Shown: one piece after another, positions 17,837 to 26,682 of the stretch
How the letters are laid out: each line of letters starts with the position of its first letter
How positions within the stretch are numbered: the first letter of the stretch is position 1
NCBI RefSeq assembly: GCF_003337485.1
Contig: NZ_QPJJ01000003.1
Span: 62,001-126,000, forward strand
Reading direction: 5' to 3'
Source of the DNA: Saliterribacillus persicus
GTDB lineage: Bacteria > Bacillota > Bacilli > Bacillales > Amphibacillaceae
DNA: 64,000 bases
The notes under the pieces: generated by a model
Database searches by the model: none
Told to the model about the DNA's origin: nothing
The model's input: the letters and a program-made list of their open reading frames with translations, nothing else
Program-made: the position numbers and the translations under genes

Positions 17837-19309
17837 TTACAACTCTCTTCCATTTGTTTCAATCACTTTTTTATACCAATAGTAGCTTTTCTTAGGTATT
17901 CGCTCTAAATTCTTTTCACTGTACTCATCTCGATCTATATATACAAATCCATAACGCTTTTTATAGCCATTCAACCAACTAAGTAGATCTGTAAATGACC
18001 ATGCACAATACCCAATTAAATCTACTCCATCTGTGATTGCTTTTTGTATTTCTTCTACATGCGTTTTTAAATACTCAATTCGATAATCATCCTCGACTCT
18101 TTTATCATCGGTTAACTCATCATAAGCACCTAAGCCGTTCTCTGTAATCATCATCGGTATATCATAACGGTTTTGCAATCTTCTTAAGGCTATTCGAATT
18201 CCAACTGGATCAATTTCCCATCCCCAAGCTGTCTTTTCTAGATATGGATTATTCACATTAGTAAACATCATCGTCTCTGGGCTTTGCGCTTGCTCATCCT
18301 TTGGCTTCATCAAATAAGGGTCAGTTGCTTCAAAAGACTTCTCTAAATCAGCTTCTTCCTTCTCCATTGGTCGTTCAATTTCATTTGCTCTAACCGTTCC
18401 CCCGTGATAATAATTAACACCTAGGAAATCTGGCTTTGCTGATTGCAATAAAGCTAAGTCACCTTCTTCTATGGTTGGTGCAATACCTAATCGATCTAGA
18501 TGTTTAAACGTTACTTTTGGATACTTACCATGAATATAGACATCTAACCACCAATGATTCTGAAATTCTTCTCCATTAAGCTCTGCTAACACATTTTCCG
18601 GATCACAATCAAAGGCATACATCGGCCCATAACCAAAACTCGGACCAATCATGCCATCTGGCACAATCTCGTGAAAACTATTTATAGCCTTTGCATTAGC
18701 CAGATTAATAATATGATTCGCCTCAAACATTTTTTTCACATCTGGAATGCTCGGTGGGTGTGCTTCCCATCTGTAACCCATCGCAGTAAAAACATTTTGC
18801 TCATTAAAGCTTACCCAATATTTCACTTTATCTTTAAATCGTTCAAATAATACACGGGCATATGTGTCAAAGTCTTCTATTACTTGTCTTGACTCCCAGC
18901 CATTATATTTATCCTGTAAGGCTTGTGGAATATCCCAATGGTACAAGGTTAAAACAGGCTCGATGTGATTTTTATTTAATTCATCAATTAAATTTTCATA
19001 GAATAAAAGACCTGCCTCATTTATTTCTCCGGTACCTTCTGGTAAAATACGACTCCATGACACAGAAAAACGATAAGCTTTTAACCCCATATCTGCCATT
19101 AGTTTCACGTCTTCTTTATATCGGTTATAATGGTCAACCGCCACATCTCCATTTGTTCCCTCAAATGTTTTTCCGGGAATTTTGGTGAAATTATCCCAAA
19201 CGGATGCACCCTTTCCATCTGCGTCATATCCCCCTTCAATTTGATAGGCAGCAGAAGCGGCGCCCCACAGGAAATCTTTTGGAAAATCATCTAATTTTTT
19301 ATGGTACAT
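17837..19309 (-). CDS. GH1 beta-glucosidase, likely 6-phospho-beta-glucosidase
   Basis: This 490-residue single-domain GH1 enzyme has acid/base Glu170 in WVSFNEQN and nucleophile Glu390 in MITENGLG. Near the C-terminus, Ser444, Lys451 and Tyr453 (DLLSWLNGYKKRYGF) reproduce the Ser-x6-Lys-x-Tyr phosphate-binding set known from LacG and BglA-type 6-phospho-beta-glycosidases. Plain beta-glucosidases usually have Glu in place of that Ser. No PTS genes are nearby, which makes a phospho-specific enzyme unexpected unless the ROK kinase at 7455-8339 supplies the phosphorylated substrate. It lies 17 bp after GH95 and should cleave the glucan backbone of trimmed oligosaccharides. Confidence 0.9.
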   Translation of the reverse strand: MYHKKLDDFPKDFLWGAASAAYQIEGGYDADGKGASVWDNFTKIPGKTFEGTNGDVAVDHYNRYKEDVKLMADMGLKAYRFSVSWSRILPEGTGEINEAGLLFYENLIDELNKNHIEPVLTLYHWDIPQALQDKYNGWESRQVIEDFDTYARVLFERFKDKVKYWVSFNEQNVFTAMGYRWEAHPPSIPDVKKMFEANHIINLANAKAINSFHEIVPDGMIGPSFGYGPMYAFDCDPENVLAELNGEEFQNHWWLDVYIHGKYPKVTFKHLDRLGIAPTIEEGDLALLQSAKPDFLGVNYYHGGTVRANEIERPMEKEEADLEKSFEATDPYLMKPKDEQAQSPETMMFTNVNNPYLEKTAWGWEIDPVGIRIALRRLQNRYDIPMMITENGLGAYDELTDDKRVEDDYRIEYLKTHVEEIQKAITDGVDLIGYCAWSFTDLLSWLNGYKKRYGFVYIDRDEYSEKNLERIPKKSYYWYKKVIETNGREL

Positions 19310-19325
19310 ATCATTATCCTCCTCT

Positions 19326-21623
19326 TTATTCTTCTAATTTGTAAATGAGCAGTAATTGCTCTTGTTTTTCTAAAATTACTTTGCTATTTGTTATTTCTTT
19401 TGAGCTTATTTCAAGTCTAGCTTTTTTAAATAAAGGTAAATGAACAGAGAAATGTTGGGCTTGTTTAGCTTTAAGTCTAACTACCAGTTGTTTTTCAGGA
19501 AGATTCCAACTAAGTTCTTCTACTTCTAACTGATCGACTAATTGCACACCTTGCAAGTTCCCTTTCGGAAAAATATGAGGTAAAGCACCTAGTAAGGTTA
19601 AGCGTTGATTACTATAGTCTATTAACATTTCATGGACGACTTGCGGGAGTGCACCATTGCCATCGACATTAAAAACCTCTCTGTTATTGTAATGAGACAT
19701 CATTAACGAAGAATAGAAACAGTCATTTAATAGTAATAGGGTGAATACCTCCTCAATTAAATCCGGCATATGAAACTGGGTTGCACAAAGTGCAGCATGC
19801 ATCCTTCCATGGGTAGAAGTTGTATTGCCATCTTCACTTAATAGCCATGCTTCTCGTCTTTTTTTAAATGCCATTCTAGCTGCTTCCCACATTTTCGGGT
19901 TTGTTTCTTCGTTAAATTCTCTACTTTGAAAAACGGGATAGAGATGTGAGAAATGTCGGTGATTATAATTTTCTCCTTTTTCTTTAGTCAACCATTCTTT
20001 AAGTGCTCCATCCTCATTTATCATATAATCGGGTAGTTTATCTAACATCCTTTGCATTTTTGATATTTTCTCTGTTGATGTTTCTAACATGTGATAAGCT
20101 TTTATTAAATTCATCAATACTTCTTTTAATACTGCAATATCCTGGGTCGCATTATCTCCACACCCATTTTCAGCCGAGTATGAAGGTGTAAAACGATATG
20201 TACCGTCAGCATCTTCTATTAAAAAATCTTCATAAAATAAAACTACTTCCTCTAAATAAGGAATTGCCTCTGTTTCTAAAAAATTTAAATCTCCTGTGAA
20301 GCGATAATATTGATAATACCAATGTCCTAACCAACCCGCTCCACATGTCCAAAGATGTAGTGGCCATTCCTCATTCCAATGAACATGCACTCCACTATTA
20401 CTAGAATGTGCAGAAGACATAATCCCCCTACATCCATAATATTTTCTAGCATTTTCTCTAAATCCAGGCATTAATTCTTTAATTAAGCGAAAAAATCCAT
20501 GTAGGCCTTCTGATAGATTGCTAGATAATGCAGAAGCAATCGATAGTTGTACATTTGTATCAAAAGTAAAATCACCGCTCCAGGCTGGATGAAAGGTTCC
20601 TGTCCAAATTCCTTGTAAATTAGGAGTTAATTCACCTGCACTACATATATACATAAATCTGCCGGCATCATACATTTTTTCTAACCACTCGGGTGGTACT
20701 TCTTTACTTTTTTTAGCTTTTATCAAAATATCATCAAGTGAAGCTAGTCTTTTTGATTGATCAACAAGGTCCAATGTTACTCGATTAAAAAGTGCTTCAT
20801 GGTGGGGAAGATGATTTAAAAAAAGTTCAGAGTAGGTCGTTGTTTCCTTAAAGCTACTAGCTGATAGTTCCCTATCTTTAACAGTTGCATAAGGCTTTAT
20901 TTGCATGATGATTAAAATAGGATGACTACATTTTAGATAGACCTCATTCGTTTCTTCATTTTTGTTAACTTCTAGATTTTCACCCTTGAGGGAAATGGAT
21001 ACATCATAGCCCCCCTCACTATGAACATAATCATATTGAGCTTCTATCTTACGACCAATTTTCTTTACAATTTGTTTTAACTGTGGAACCTCGTAATGCT
21101 CAAGCAATAAAGTGTACGTATGCTCGGGTGCCGATGTTGTTAATTGGTGAACAATTACATCATCTTTTCTAGAAACAAAGGTCTTTCTGTAATAGCTGTA
21201 TTTATTAGAATCAAACGAAACAGTAATCTCACCAGTTTGGTAATTGATACTTCTTTTATAATGTTTGTAGGAATCAATATCTGATTTAATGTGCAAATGA
21301 AATCCCGGATGGGTTGGGTCACTCATGGTTAAACCTTGATAGCCAAGTTCGGTTGCTTTTTCATATTGAAAAGCGAGAGCCTCCTGATAGCTCTTTTGTT
21401 TTATAATTTTTCTTGTTTCATCTATGTATGGAGCTAATGCAGGTGCTTCAAACTTATTTCCGTATGGTAAAAAAAGTCTGCAATGATTTCCAACGATAAT
21501 ATCTTCCTTTGGATTCCCAAAAACCATTACACCCTGAACGCCATTAGCCGTAACTGAAGCATCCTCCCAAGCCTTTGCTGGAGCTTTTGTCCAAACCCCT
21601 CTTTCTGGCAAGTTGTGTTCCAT
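19326..21623 (-). CDS. GH95-like glycosidase (alpha-L-fucosidase / alpha-L-galactosidase family)
   Basis: This 765-residue protein has the GH95 order: an N-terminal beta-domain with a WEDASVTANGVQGVMVFG start, an (alpha/alpha)6 barrel from about residue 300, and a C-terminal beta-domain. Recognisable barrel motifs are NLQGIW, the SYSAENG segment holding the likely acid Glu, and the DGNGALPQVVHEML segment. The usual MNYWPAE stretch after NLQGIW is replaced by DTNVQLSIASALSS, so it is a divergent member. The ATG at 21623 has AGAGAGG at good spacing. There is no signal peptide. As first gene of the operon it would remove terminal fucose or a related sugar from xyloglucan side chains. Exact specificity is uncertain. 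Confidence 0.75.
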   Translation of the reverse strand: MEHNLPERGVWTKAPAKAWEDASVTANGVQGVMVFGNPKEDIIVGNHCRLFLPYGNKFEAPALAPYIDETRKIIKQKSYQEALAFQYEKATELGYQGLTMSDPTHPGFHLHIKSDIDSYKHYKRSINYQTGEITVSFDSNKYSYYRKTFVSRKDDVIVHQLTTSAPEHTYTLLLEHYEVPQLKQIVKKIGRKIEAQYDYVHSEGGYDVSISLKGENLEVNKNEETNEVYLKCSHPILIIMQIKPYATVKDRELSASSFKETTTYSELFLNHLPHHEALFNRVTLDLVDQSKRLASLDDILIKAKKSKEVPPEWLEKMYDAGRFMYICSAGELTPNLQGIWTGTFHPAWSGDFTFDTNVQLSIASALSSNLSEGLHGFFRLIKELMPGFRENARKYYGCRGIMSSAHSSNSGVHVHWNEEWPLHLWTCGAGWLGHWYYQYYRFTGDLNFLETEAIPYLEEVVLFYEDFLIEDADGTYRFTPSYSAENGCGDNATQDIAVLKEVLMNLIKAYHMLETSTEKISKMQRMLDKLPDYMINEDGALKEWLTKEKGENYNHRHFSHLYPVFQSREFNEETNPKMWEAARMAFKKRREAWLLSEDGNTTSTHGRMHAALCATQFHMPDLIEEVFTLLLLNDCFYSSLMMSHYNNREVFNVDGNGALPQVVHEMLIDYSNQRLTLLGALPHIFPKGNLQGVQLVDQLEVEELSWNLPEKQLVVRLKAKQAQHFSVHLPLFKKARLEISSKEITNSKVILEKQEQLLLIYKLEE

Positions 21624-21645
21624 TCTTTTCATCCTCTCTTTATTA

Positions 21646-21659
21646 TGTAAGCACATTCA
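21646..21659. promoter_or_regulatory. weak cre-like site in the GH95 leader
   Basis: TGTAAGCACATTCA matches the cre consensus at 12 of 14 positions but has lost the central CG. It lies in the untranslated leader of the GH95 operon. Confidence 0.3.
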
Positions 21660-21675
21660 TTTTATCTCGAATTAA

Positions 21676-21691
21676 AAGAAACCGGTTTCTT
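21676..21691. promoter_or_regulatory. LacI-type operator of the GH95 operon
   Basis: The perfect 16-bp palindrome AAGAAACCGGTTTCTT contains the same 12-bp core as the site at 12169-12180. It lies roughly 20-30 bp downstream of the predicted transcription start, where a bound repressor would block elongation. Confidence 0.65.
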
Positions 21692-21715
21692 AATTGCTCC
21701 TAAAAAGATAAATTC

Positions 21716-21744
21716 ATTATAAATAAATTAAATTAAAAAAGCAA
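21716..21744 (-). promoter_or_regulatory. sigma-A promoter of the GH95 operon
   Basis: On the minus strand there is a TTGCTT -35 at 21739-21744, a 17-bp spacer and a perfect TATAAT -10 at 21716-21721. The operator palindrome lies just downstream. Confidence 0.65.
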
Positions 21745-21833
21745 TGTGTGTTTGTTTAAAGTCTTATTTCCACATAGGAATAAGAGAGATCTATAATTTA
21801 ATACGCGATATAACCAAAATTTAAAATATCTAA

Positions 21834-21874
21834 AAACCAAAAAAAGTTTGCAGAAATATATTCCGCAAACTTTT
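21834..21874 (-). terminator. rho-independent terminator after the GH10 gene
   Basis: The 10-bp stem AAAAGTTTGC/GCAAACTTTT (21842-21851 and 21865-21874) is followed on the minus strand by a long T-tract, 10 bp after the xylanase stop codon. Confidence 0.88.
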
Positions 21875-21883
21875 CTAATTTAC

Positions 21884-22861
21884 TTATTTAATGATATGAA
21901 AAAAGACTTCTTTTGGCTGTTGTTTATCATCAAATAAAAACGGCCAGTTTTTACGACCCTTCTGTGGAAAATCATCTAACCACGTGTAATCATCCGCTAT
22001 TCCCCAAAATGTAACAGAACCGATATGCTCTTTATATTCCTTGAAAATGTCAAAGAATTCCCTATATCTTTTTTGCTGCATGCTTATCATTTCTTCTGTA
22101 GGCTGTGTTAGATCTGTTCTCTTATCTTCAAATTCAAATACAGAAACATCCATTTCTGTAATATGAATTTCAACACCTAGAGAAACATATTTCTTAATGG
22201 CAGCTCTAATTTCATCGATAGAAGGATCGTAAATATTCCAATGTGCCTGCATGCCTATTCCATGAATTGGAACACCCTTTTCCTTTAATCTCTTAACTAA
22301 TTGATATATTTTTTCGCTTTTCACCGGATCGCATGCATTATAATCATTGTAAAATAACGTTGCTTGTGGATCTGCTTCATGTGCAAAAAGAAAGGCTTTT
22401 TCAATAAATTCTTCCCCAGCTAAATCTAGCCATGGTGACTTACGATAAAAAGTCTCTGCTTTATCATCGATTGCTTCATTGACTACATCCCAAGCATGTA
22501 CCACATCTTTATATCTTTCTACAATTTTGAAAATGTGTTGTTTCATCATAGAAAGAACTTTTTCTTTATTTGTATTCTCAAACACCCAGTTTGGCGTTTG
22601 ATTATGCCACACAAGTGTGTGACCTCTCATTTTCTTATCATTCTTTCGCGCATAATCTGCGAGTAGGTCCGCTTGTGTGAAATCGTAGGTATCCTTTTTA
22701 GGATGAATGACTTCAAATTTCATCACATTTTCTGCTGTAATACTACTAAAATGATAATCTAATAATTCTTTTGAAGACTTTAATGTCTTCGGATTTACAG
22801 CTGCCCCTATGTGAAAGTCTGTTTTAAATACTTCTTTTAAACTAGGAATTTGATCATACAT
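21884..22861 (-). CDS. xynA2: intracellular GH10 endo-beta-1,4-xylanase
   Basis: This 325-residue single-domain GH10 enzyme has no signal peptide or carbohydrate-binding module, like the intracellular xylanases of Geobacillus. The acid/base is Glu129 in WDVVNEAI and the nucleophile is Glu236 in IHITEMDV. Substrate-binding residues in ENVMKFE and HTLVWHNQTP are also present. It is the last gene of the binding-protein/permease operon, 21 bp after the second permease. It should cut imported xylo-oligosaccharides and methylglucuronoxylo-oligosaccharides into pieces for GH67, GH8 and GH43 enzymes. Confidence 0.95.
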   Translation of the reverse strand: MYDQIPSLKEVFKTDFHIGAAVNPKTLKSSKELLDYHFSSITAENVMKFEVIHPKKDTYDFTQADLLADYARKNDKKMRGHTLVWHNQTPNWVFENTNKEKVLSMMKQHIFKIVERYKDVVHAWDVVNEAIDDKAETFYRKSPWLDLAGEEFIEKAFLFAHEADPQATLFYNDYNACDPVKSEKIYQLVKRLKEKGVPIHGIGMQAHWNIYDPSIDEIRAAIKKYVSLGVEIHITEMDVSVFEFEDKRTDLTQPTEEMISMQQKRYREFFDIFKEYKEHIGSVTFWGIADDYTWLDDFPQKGRKNWPFLFDDKQQPKEVFFHIIK

Positions 22862-22882
22862 TTTAATTACTCCTTCATTTAT

Positions 22883-23803
22883 CTATTTAACTGCACCCAA
22901 TGTCATCCCTTTCACAAAATATTTTTGCAAGAATGGATATACCATTATGATTGGAACACTTGCTACAATCGTCATCGTCGCTCGAAGTGATAGCGGGGTG
23001 ACGGTGTTAGCATTTTGATTTTGTGAATTGGCGAGATTAGAGGTTACATCCTGACTGCCACCAGCAGCATTCGAACTTTGTAATATTTTCATAAGCTCAT
23101 ACTGCAGAGTGGTGAGCGATGGATTACTCGAATTGTACAGAAACACATCAAACCACTGATTCCACTGGAATACCGCAACAAATAGTGCAACTGTTGCTAG
23201 AACGGGTAATGATAGTGGCAATACTATCTTAAAGAACATCATAAAATCTCCCGCTCCATCAATTCTAGCTGACTCAAATATACTAGTTGGTAAGCCTTCA
23301 ATAAATGACCGCATAACAATCAGATTAAATACACCTATTAAACCAGGAATAATATAAACCCAAAATGTCCCGATCATATTTAGATCTCGTATTAAAAGAT
23401 ATGTCGGAATCAATCCACCATTGAAGTACATCGTCATAACAAAAATGATAGTGAAGGAACGTTTGAAAATAAAATCTTTTTGCGCAATTGCATACGCAAC
23501 CATGGCAGTTGCAAGTAAAGAGATTCCAGTACCAATTACCGTTCTGGAAACTGAAACAATTAGCCCCTGAATAACACTAGCCTCTGAAAATACATGCTCA
23601 TAATTATGCCATGTGAATTCTCTTGGCCATAAATAAATACCACCACGGATAGAGTCATTTGCCTCATTTAAGGAAATAGCTAATTGATTGATGAATGGAT
23701 ATAACATAATGATGCAAAGCAAAACCATAAATGTGTAGTTAATGCTATCAAAGATCACATCTTCACGTGTTCTTTTTATAAAAATACCATTGTTTTTTTT
23801 CAT
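22883..23803 (-). CDS. ABC sugar permease, LplC/YtcP type (xylan locus)
   Basis: This 306-residue six-helix permease has an EAA loop (FESARIDGAGDFMMFFKIVL) and the C-terminus FVKGMTLGAVK. It is a paralogue of the protein at 10150-11034, with an Asn/Gln-rich insertion before the last helices. It lies 11 bp after its partner permease. The neighbouring GH10 and GH67 genes suggest transport of aldouronic acids or xylo-oligosaccharides. Confidence 0.92.
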   Translation of the reverse strand: MKKNNGIFIKRTREDVIFDSINYTFMVLLCIIMLYPFINQLAISLNEANDSIRGGIYLWPREFTWHNYEHVFSEASVIQGLIVSVSRTVIGTGISLLATAMVAYAIAQKDFIFKRSFTIIFVMTMYFNGGLIPTYLLIRDLNMIGTFWVYIIPGLIGVFNLIVMRSFIEGLPTSIFESARIDGAGDFMMFFKIVLPLSLPVLATVALFVAVFQWNQWFDVFLYNSSNPSLTTLQYELMKILQSSNAAGGSQDVTSNLANSQNQNANTVTPLSLRATMTIVASVPIIMVYPFLQKYFVKGMTLGAVK

Positions 23804-23814
23804 TATTTACCCTC

Positions 23815-24789
23815 CTAGTAAAGTCCACCTTCACCCATTCGTTTGGAAATGTTATTAGCTGCAATTAAGAAAATAAAACTCACAACTGTTTTAAACATCC
23901 CTGCCGCGGTAGCTAAAGAGAAGTTGAACATGGAAATCCCGTATTTTAATACAAAAATATCGATATTCTCTGAATATGCTACGTTTAAAGGATTACCTAA
24001 TAAATACTGAGGTTCAAATCCTGATTCTAAAATGTACCCAATATTCATGATTAAAAGTACGATGATAACAGACTTCATACCAGGGATCGTAATATGCCAA
24101 ATCCGTTGAACTCGTGAAGCACCATCGATTTTTGCTGCTTCATATTGTTCTTGGTCTATCATGGAGATCGCCGCTAAATAAATAATGGCGTTCCAACCAA
24201 CATTTTTCCAAGTTTCTGCTGCACCTATAATGCCCCAAAAATACTCTCCAATTCCCAACCAGAGAACTTCTTCCTTCACAAGATTAAATGTAACTAAAAT
24301 CTCATTAATAATTCCATCAAATGATAAGGTAAAAGAAACTAAGCTTGCAGCTACAACCCAAGATAAAAAGTGAGGCATATAGCTAATTGTTTGTACTACT
24401 CTTTTAAATGCTAAGTTCCTTAGTTCATTTAAAAATACAGCTAACCCTATTGCGGTTACAAAACCTAAAACTAAATTAATTAGACTCATCGCTAACGTAT
24501 TTCTTAACACCATCAAGAAGTGATTATCATGAAATAAGAATAAGAAATGCTTAAACCCAACCCACTCCTGTTCCGAGAAACTAAGTGCTGGTTTATAGTC
24601 TTGAAACGCCATTGTCCAACCCCAAATAGGTAAATATTTAAAAATAAAGAGCCATATAATAAATGGTACAGTCATAATTAATAGTGCATGTTGTTGTTTG
24701 CATTTTTTTAAAAAGTTTTTGAATTTTGATTTTTGATCTGCTTTTGACTTTATAGTTACTTTTTGTGTCAGCTTCTCATCCATCGCCAT
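23815..24789 (-). CDS. ABC sugar permease, LplB type (xylan locus)
   Basis: This 324-residue permease has a lysine-rich cytoplasmic tail, six helices, the EAA loop YEAAKIDGASRVQRIWHITI and the C-terminus RMGEGGLY. The ATG at 24789 is preferred because GGAGGGG lies 6 bp upstream. A TTG further out falls inside that box. In this operon the binding-protein gene comes first, the reverse of the order in the operon at 8.4-12.1 kb. Confidence 0.92.
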   Translation of the reverse strand: MAMDEKLTQKVTIKSKADQKSKFKNFLKKCKQQHALLIMTVPFIIWLFIFKYLPIWGWTMAFQDYKPALSFSEQEWVGFKHFLFLFHDNHFLMVLRNTLAMSLINLVLGFVTAIGLAVFLNELRNLAFKRVVQTISYMPHFLSWVVAASLVSFTLSFDGIINEILVTFNLVKEEVLWLGIGEYFWGIIGAAETWKNVGWNAIIYLAAISMIDQEQYEAAKIDGASRVQRIWHITIPGMKSVIIVLLIMNIGYILESGFEPQYLLGNPLNVAYSENIDIFVLKYGISMFNFSLATAAGMFKTVVSFIFLIAANNISKRMGEGGLY

Positions 24790-24909
24790 AAACGTCCCCT
24801 CCAATCATTTCTCTTTCCTGTATAAAAAGTCAGGTTGCAGCCTTTTAAAATTTCTCTGCAAATCGACGAATTCTCGAGTATCATATATAAAATTCTACAT
24901 AATTGTTTT

Positions 24910-24940
24910 AAAAAATCAGAAGGCTGTCAAAACAGCCTTC
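24910..24940 (-). terminator. attenuating terminator between binding-protein and permease genes
   Basis: The hairpin GAAGGCTGT/ACAGCCTTC (24919-24927 and 24932-24940) has a 4-nt loop and is followed on the minus strand by a T6 tract. It lies within the operon, so it should allow partial read-through and favour binding-protein mRNA. Confidence 0.8.
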
Positions 24941-24947
24941 CTGTTTA

Positions 24948-26636
24948 TTAGTTTCCTGCTAATTCTGCTTTTCTTTTAACCGATTCAGTTATTACTTCTT
25001 CATATGCTTCATAATCTAATTGCTCAAATTGATCTACATAATTTTCCCATTCTGCTTCAAACTCACCTGGATCAGCAAGTGCAATCTTAGGATAAGAACT
25101 TTTCATTAAATCATCTACTTGTTGCTCATAAATTTGAGCTGGAGAACCTTGTTCAATTGGTGTATCCCAAGCAGGGAACCATGGTCTTTCATCTGGTTTA
25201 GAAAATAATTCACTAAATGTTTCAATTCCATAAGCGTCTAAAAACTCTTTATCTGTTTCATCATAAGACAAGACAGCTACTTCAGGTTGTCTTCCAGGTT
25301 CTACAGCATTACCATCGCTATAAAGTCCACTCATACGTGGCCAACCCCACTCAAAATAGGTCCAGCCTGTTTCATCACGATAGTCTTGATCAGCAGCTAA
25401 ATCAATTTGTTCTTCTGTACGGTAGTAACGTCCGTCTTCATCTACCTCATATGTCTCACCTTCAAAGCCCCACATAATCAATTTTTGCACTTCTTCTTGT
25501 GCAAGATGATCTAGGTATTTGATGATTTGGATTTGTTCTTCTTCTGTAGCACTAGTTGTAATACCCATACCAGGAGATGCTACAAATCCGCTTGGGTCAA
25601 GATATTGGTCCTTTATTCCTTCTTCAAATACTATTGGAAATGCCATATATTCTGCGTAAGGATCATCTGCATTTTGGATATTATCTAATGCTTGACCAGC
25701 TTGCCAGCGATAGTCAAAGAACCCTAACACACGACCAGAAGTTACCTTAGCTAAATACTCATCATAATTTTGTGTGAATGCTTCTCTATCAAAAAGTCCT
25801 TTATCATTCACTTCATTTATTTTCATTAACCAATCTTTTGTAATATCTTTATTTCCATATACTTCTGTTTCAAGTGTATCCATATCGACTAAAATACCGC
25901 CATCATTCGGATAACCTGCTAAATGCATTGGTTGGTTAGAGAATGCGAAGAAGCGCCAGTCGTAAGTTAAAGCGGTAAAGCCAATCGTATCTGCCCCATC
26001 CATTTGAGGATTCTCAGCAGCATATTCTTCGATTATGTTAAAATAGTCATCTAATGTTTTAGGCTGTGGATAATCCATGGCTTTTAATACTTCGCGTTTG
26101 ATCCACCATCCACCTTGATCTGGATTAGGTGGTGCAGCATATCCATTTGCAGCTCCAGATGGAATTAGATAAATATTCCCATCATCACGCTTCATCATTT
26201 CTAAATATGGTCCATACATTTCTTTAATATTAGGTGCATGCTCTTCTATTAAGTCATTTAAAGGAATATACGCACCTGCGTCAATAACAGCATCGGTTGA
26301 TTGCTCTGCGTTCATTAGGTGTGGGTACTCTCCACTAGCAATCATCGTACCTATTTTCGTATTAACATCCCCAACAATGTGTTCAATGTCAAAATTAACA
26401 CCAGTTTCTTCTTCAAAAATCTTTCCTAATCTCGTTTCACTCGTATTGATATCTGTACCTGGTGCAGATGCATCAAAGAATTTGAAGGTGGTAACCTCTC
26501 CTGACGATTCATCTGTCTCTTCTGTATCATCAGAATCATTTCCACTAGTTTCTTCTGTATCATCACTACAACCGATCAGTGCAAATAATAGCAAAAGCAT
26601 AACTCCAAAAAGACCAATCTTGAAAAACCTCGACAT
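24948..26636 (-). CDS. ABC importer binding lipoprotein (aldouronate/xylo-oligosaccharide)
   Basis: This 562-residue solute-binding lipoprotein of the LplA type has a lipobox ALIGC with Cys23, followed by a long Asp/Glu/Ser/Thr linker. It is a paralogue of the protein at 8417-10099. It is the first gene of the operon, has tandem cre-like sites in its promoter, and is followed by an internal terminator. The preceding two-component module and following GH10 gene match the layout of the Geobacillus aldotetraouronic-acid importer region. The ligand is inferred from that context. Confidence 0.9.
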   Translation of the reverse strand: MSRFFKIGLFGVMLLLLFALIGCSDDTEETSGNDSDDTEETDESSGEVTTFKFFDASAPGTDINTSETRLGKIFEEETGVNFDIEHIVGDVNTKIGTMIASGEYPHLMNAEQSTDAVIDAGAYIPLNDLIEEHAPNIKEMYGPYLEMMKRDDGNIYLIPSGAANGYAAPPNPDQGGWWIKREVLKAMDYPQPKTLDDYFNIIEEYAAENPQMDGADTIGFTALTYDWRFFAFSNQPMHLAGYPNDGGILVDMDTLETEVYGNKDITKDWLMKINEVNDKGLFDREAFTQNYDEYLAKVTSGRVLGFFDYRWQAGQALDNIQNADDPYAEYMAFPIVFEEGIKDQYLDPSGFVASPGMGITTSATEEEQIQIIKYLDHLAQEEVQKLIMWGFEGETYEVDEDGRYYRTEEQIDLAADQDYRDETGWTYFEWGWPRMSGLYSDGNAVEPGRQPEVAVLSYDETDKEFLDAYGIETFSELFSKPDERPWFPAWDTPIEQGSPAQIYEQQVDDLMKSSYPKIALADPGEFEAEWENYVDQFEQLDYEAYEEVITESVKRKAELAGN

Positions 26637-26682
26637 AACCCTTTTCCCCTTTCAATGTATCATTTATTTTTACAAGGAAAAT

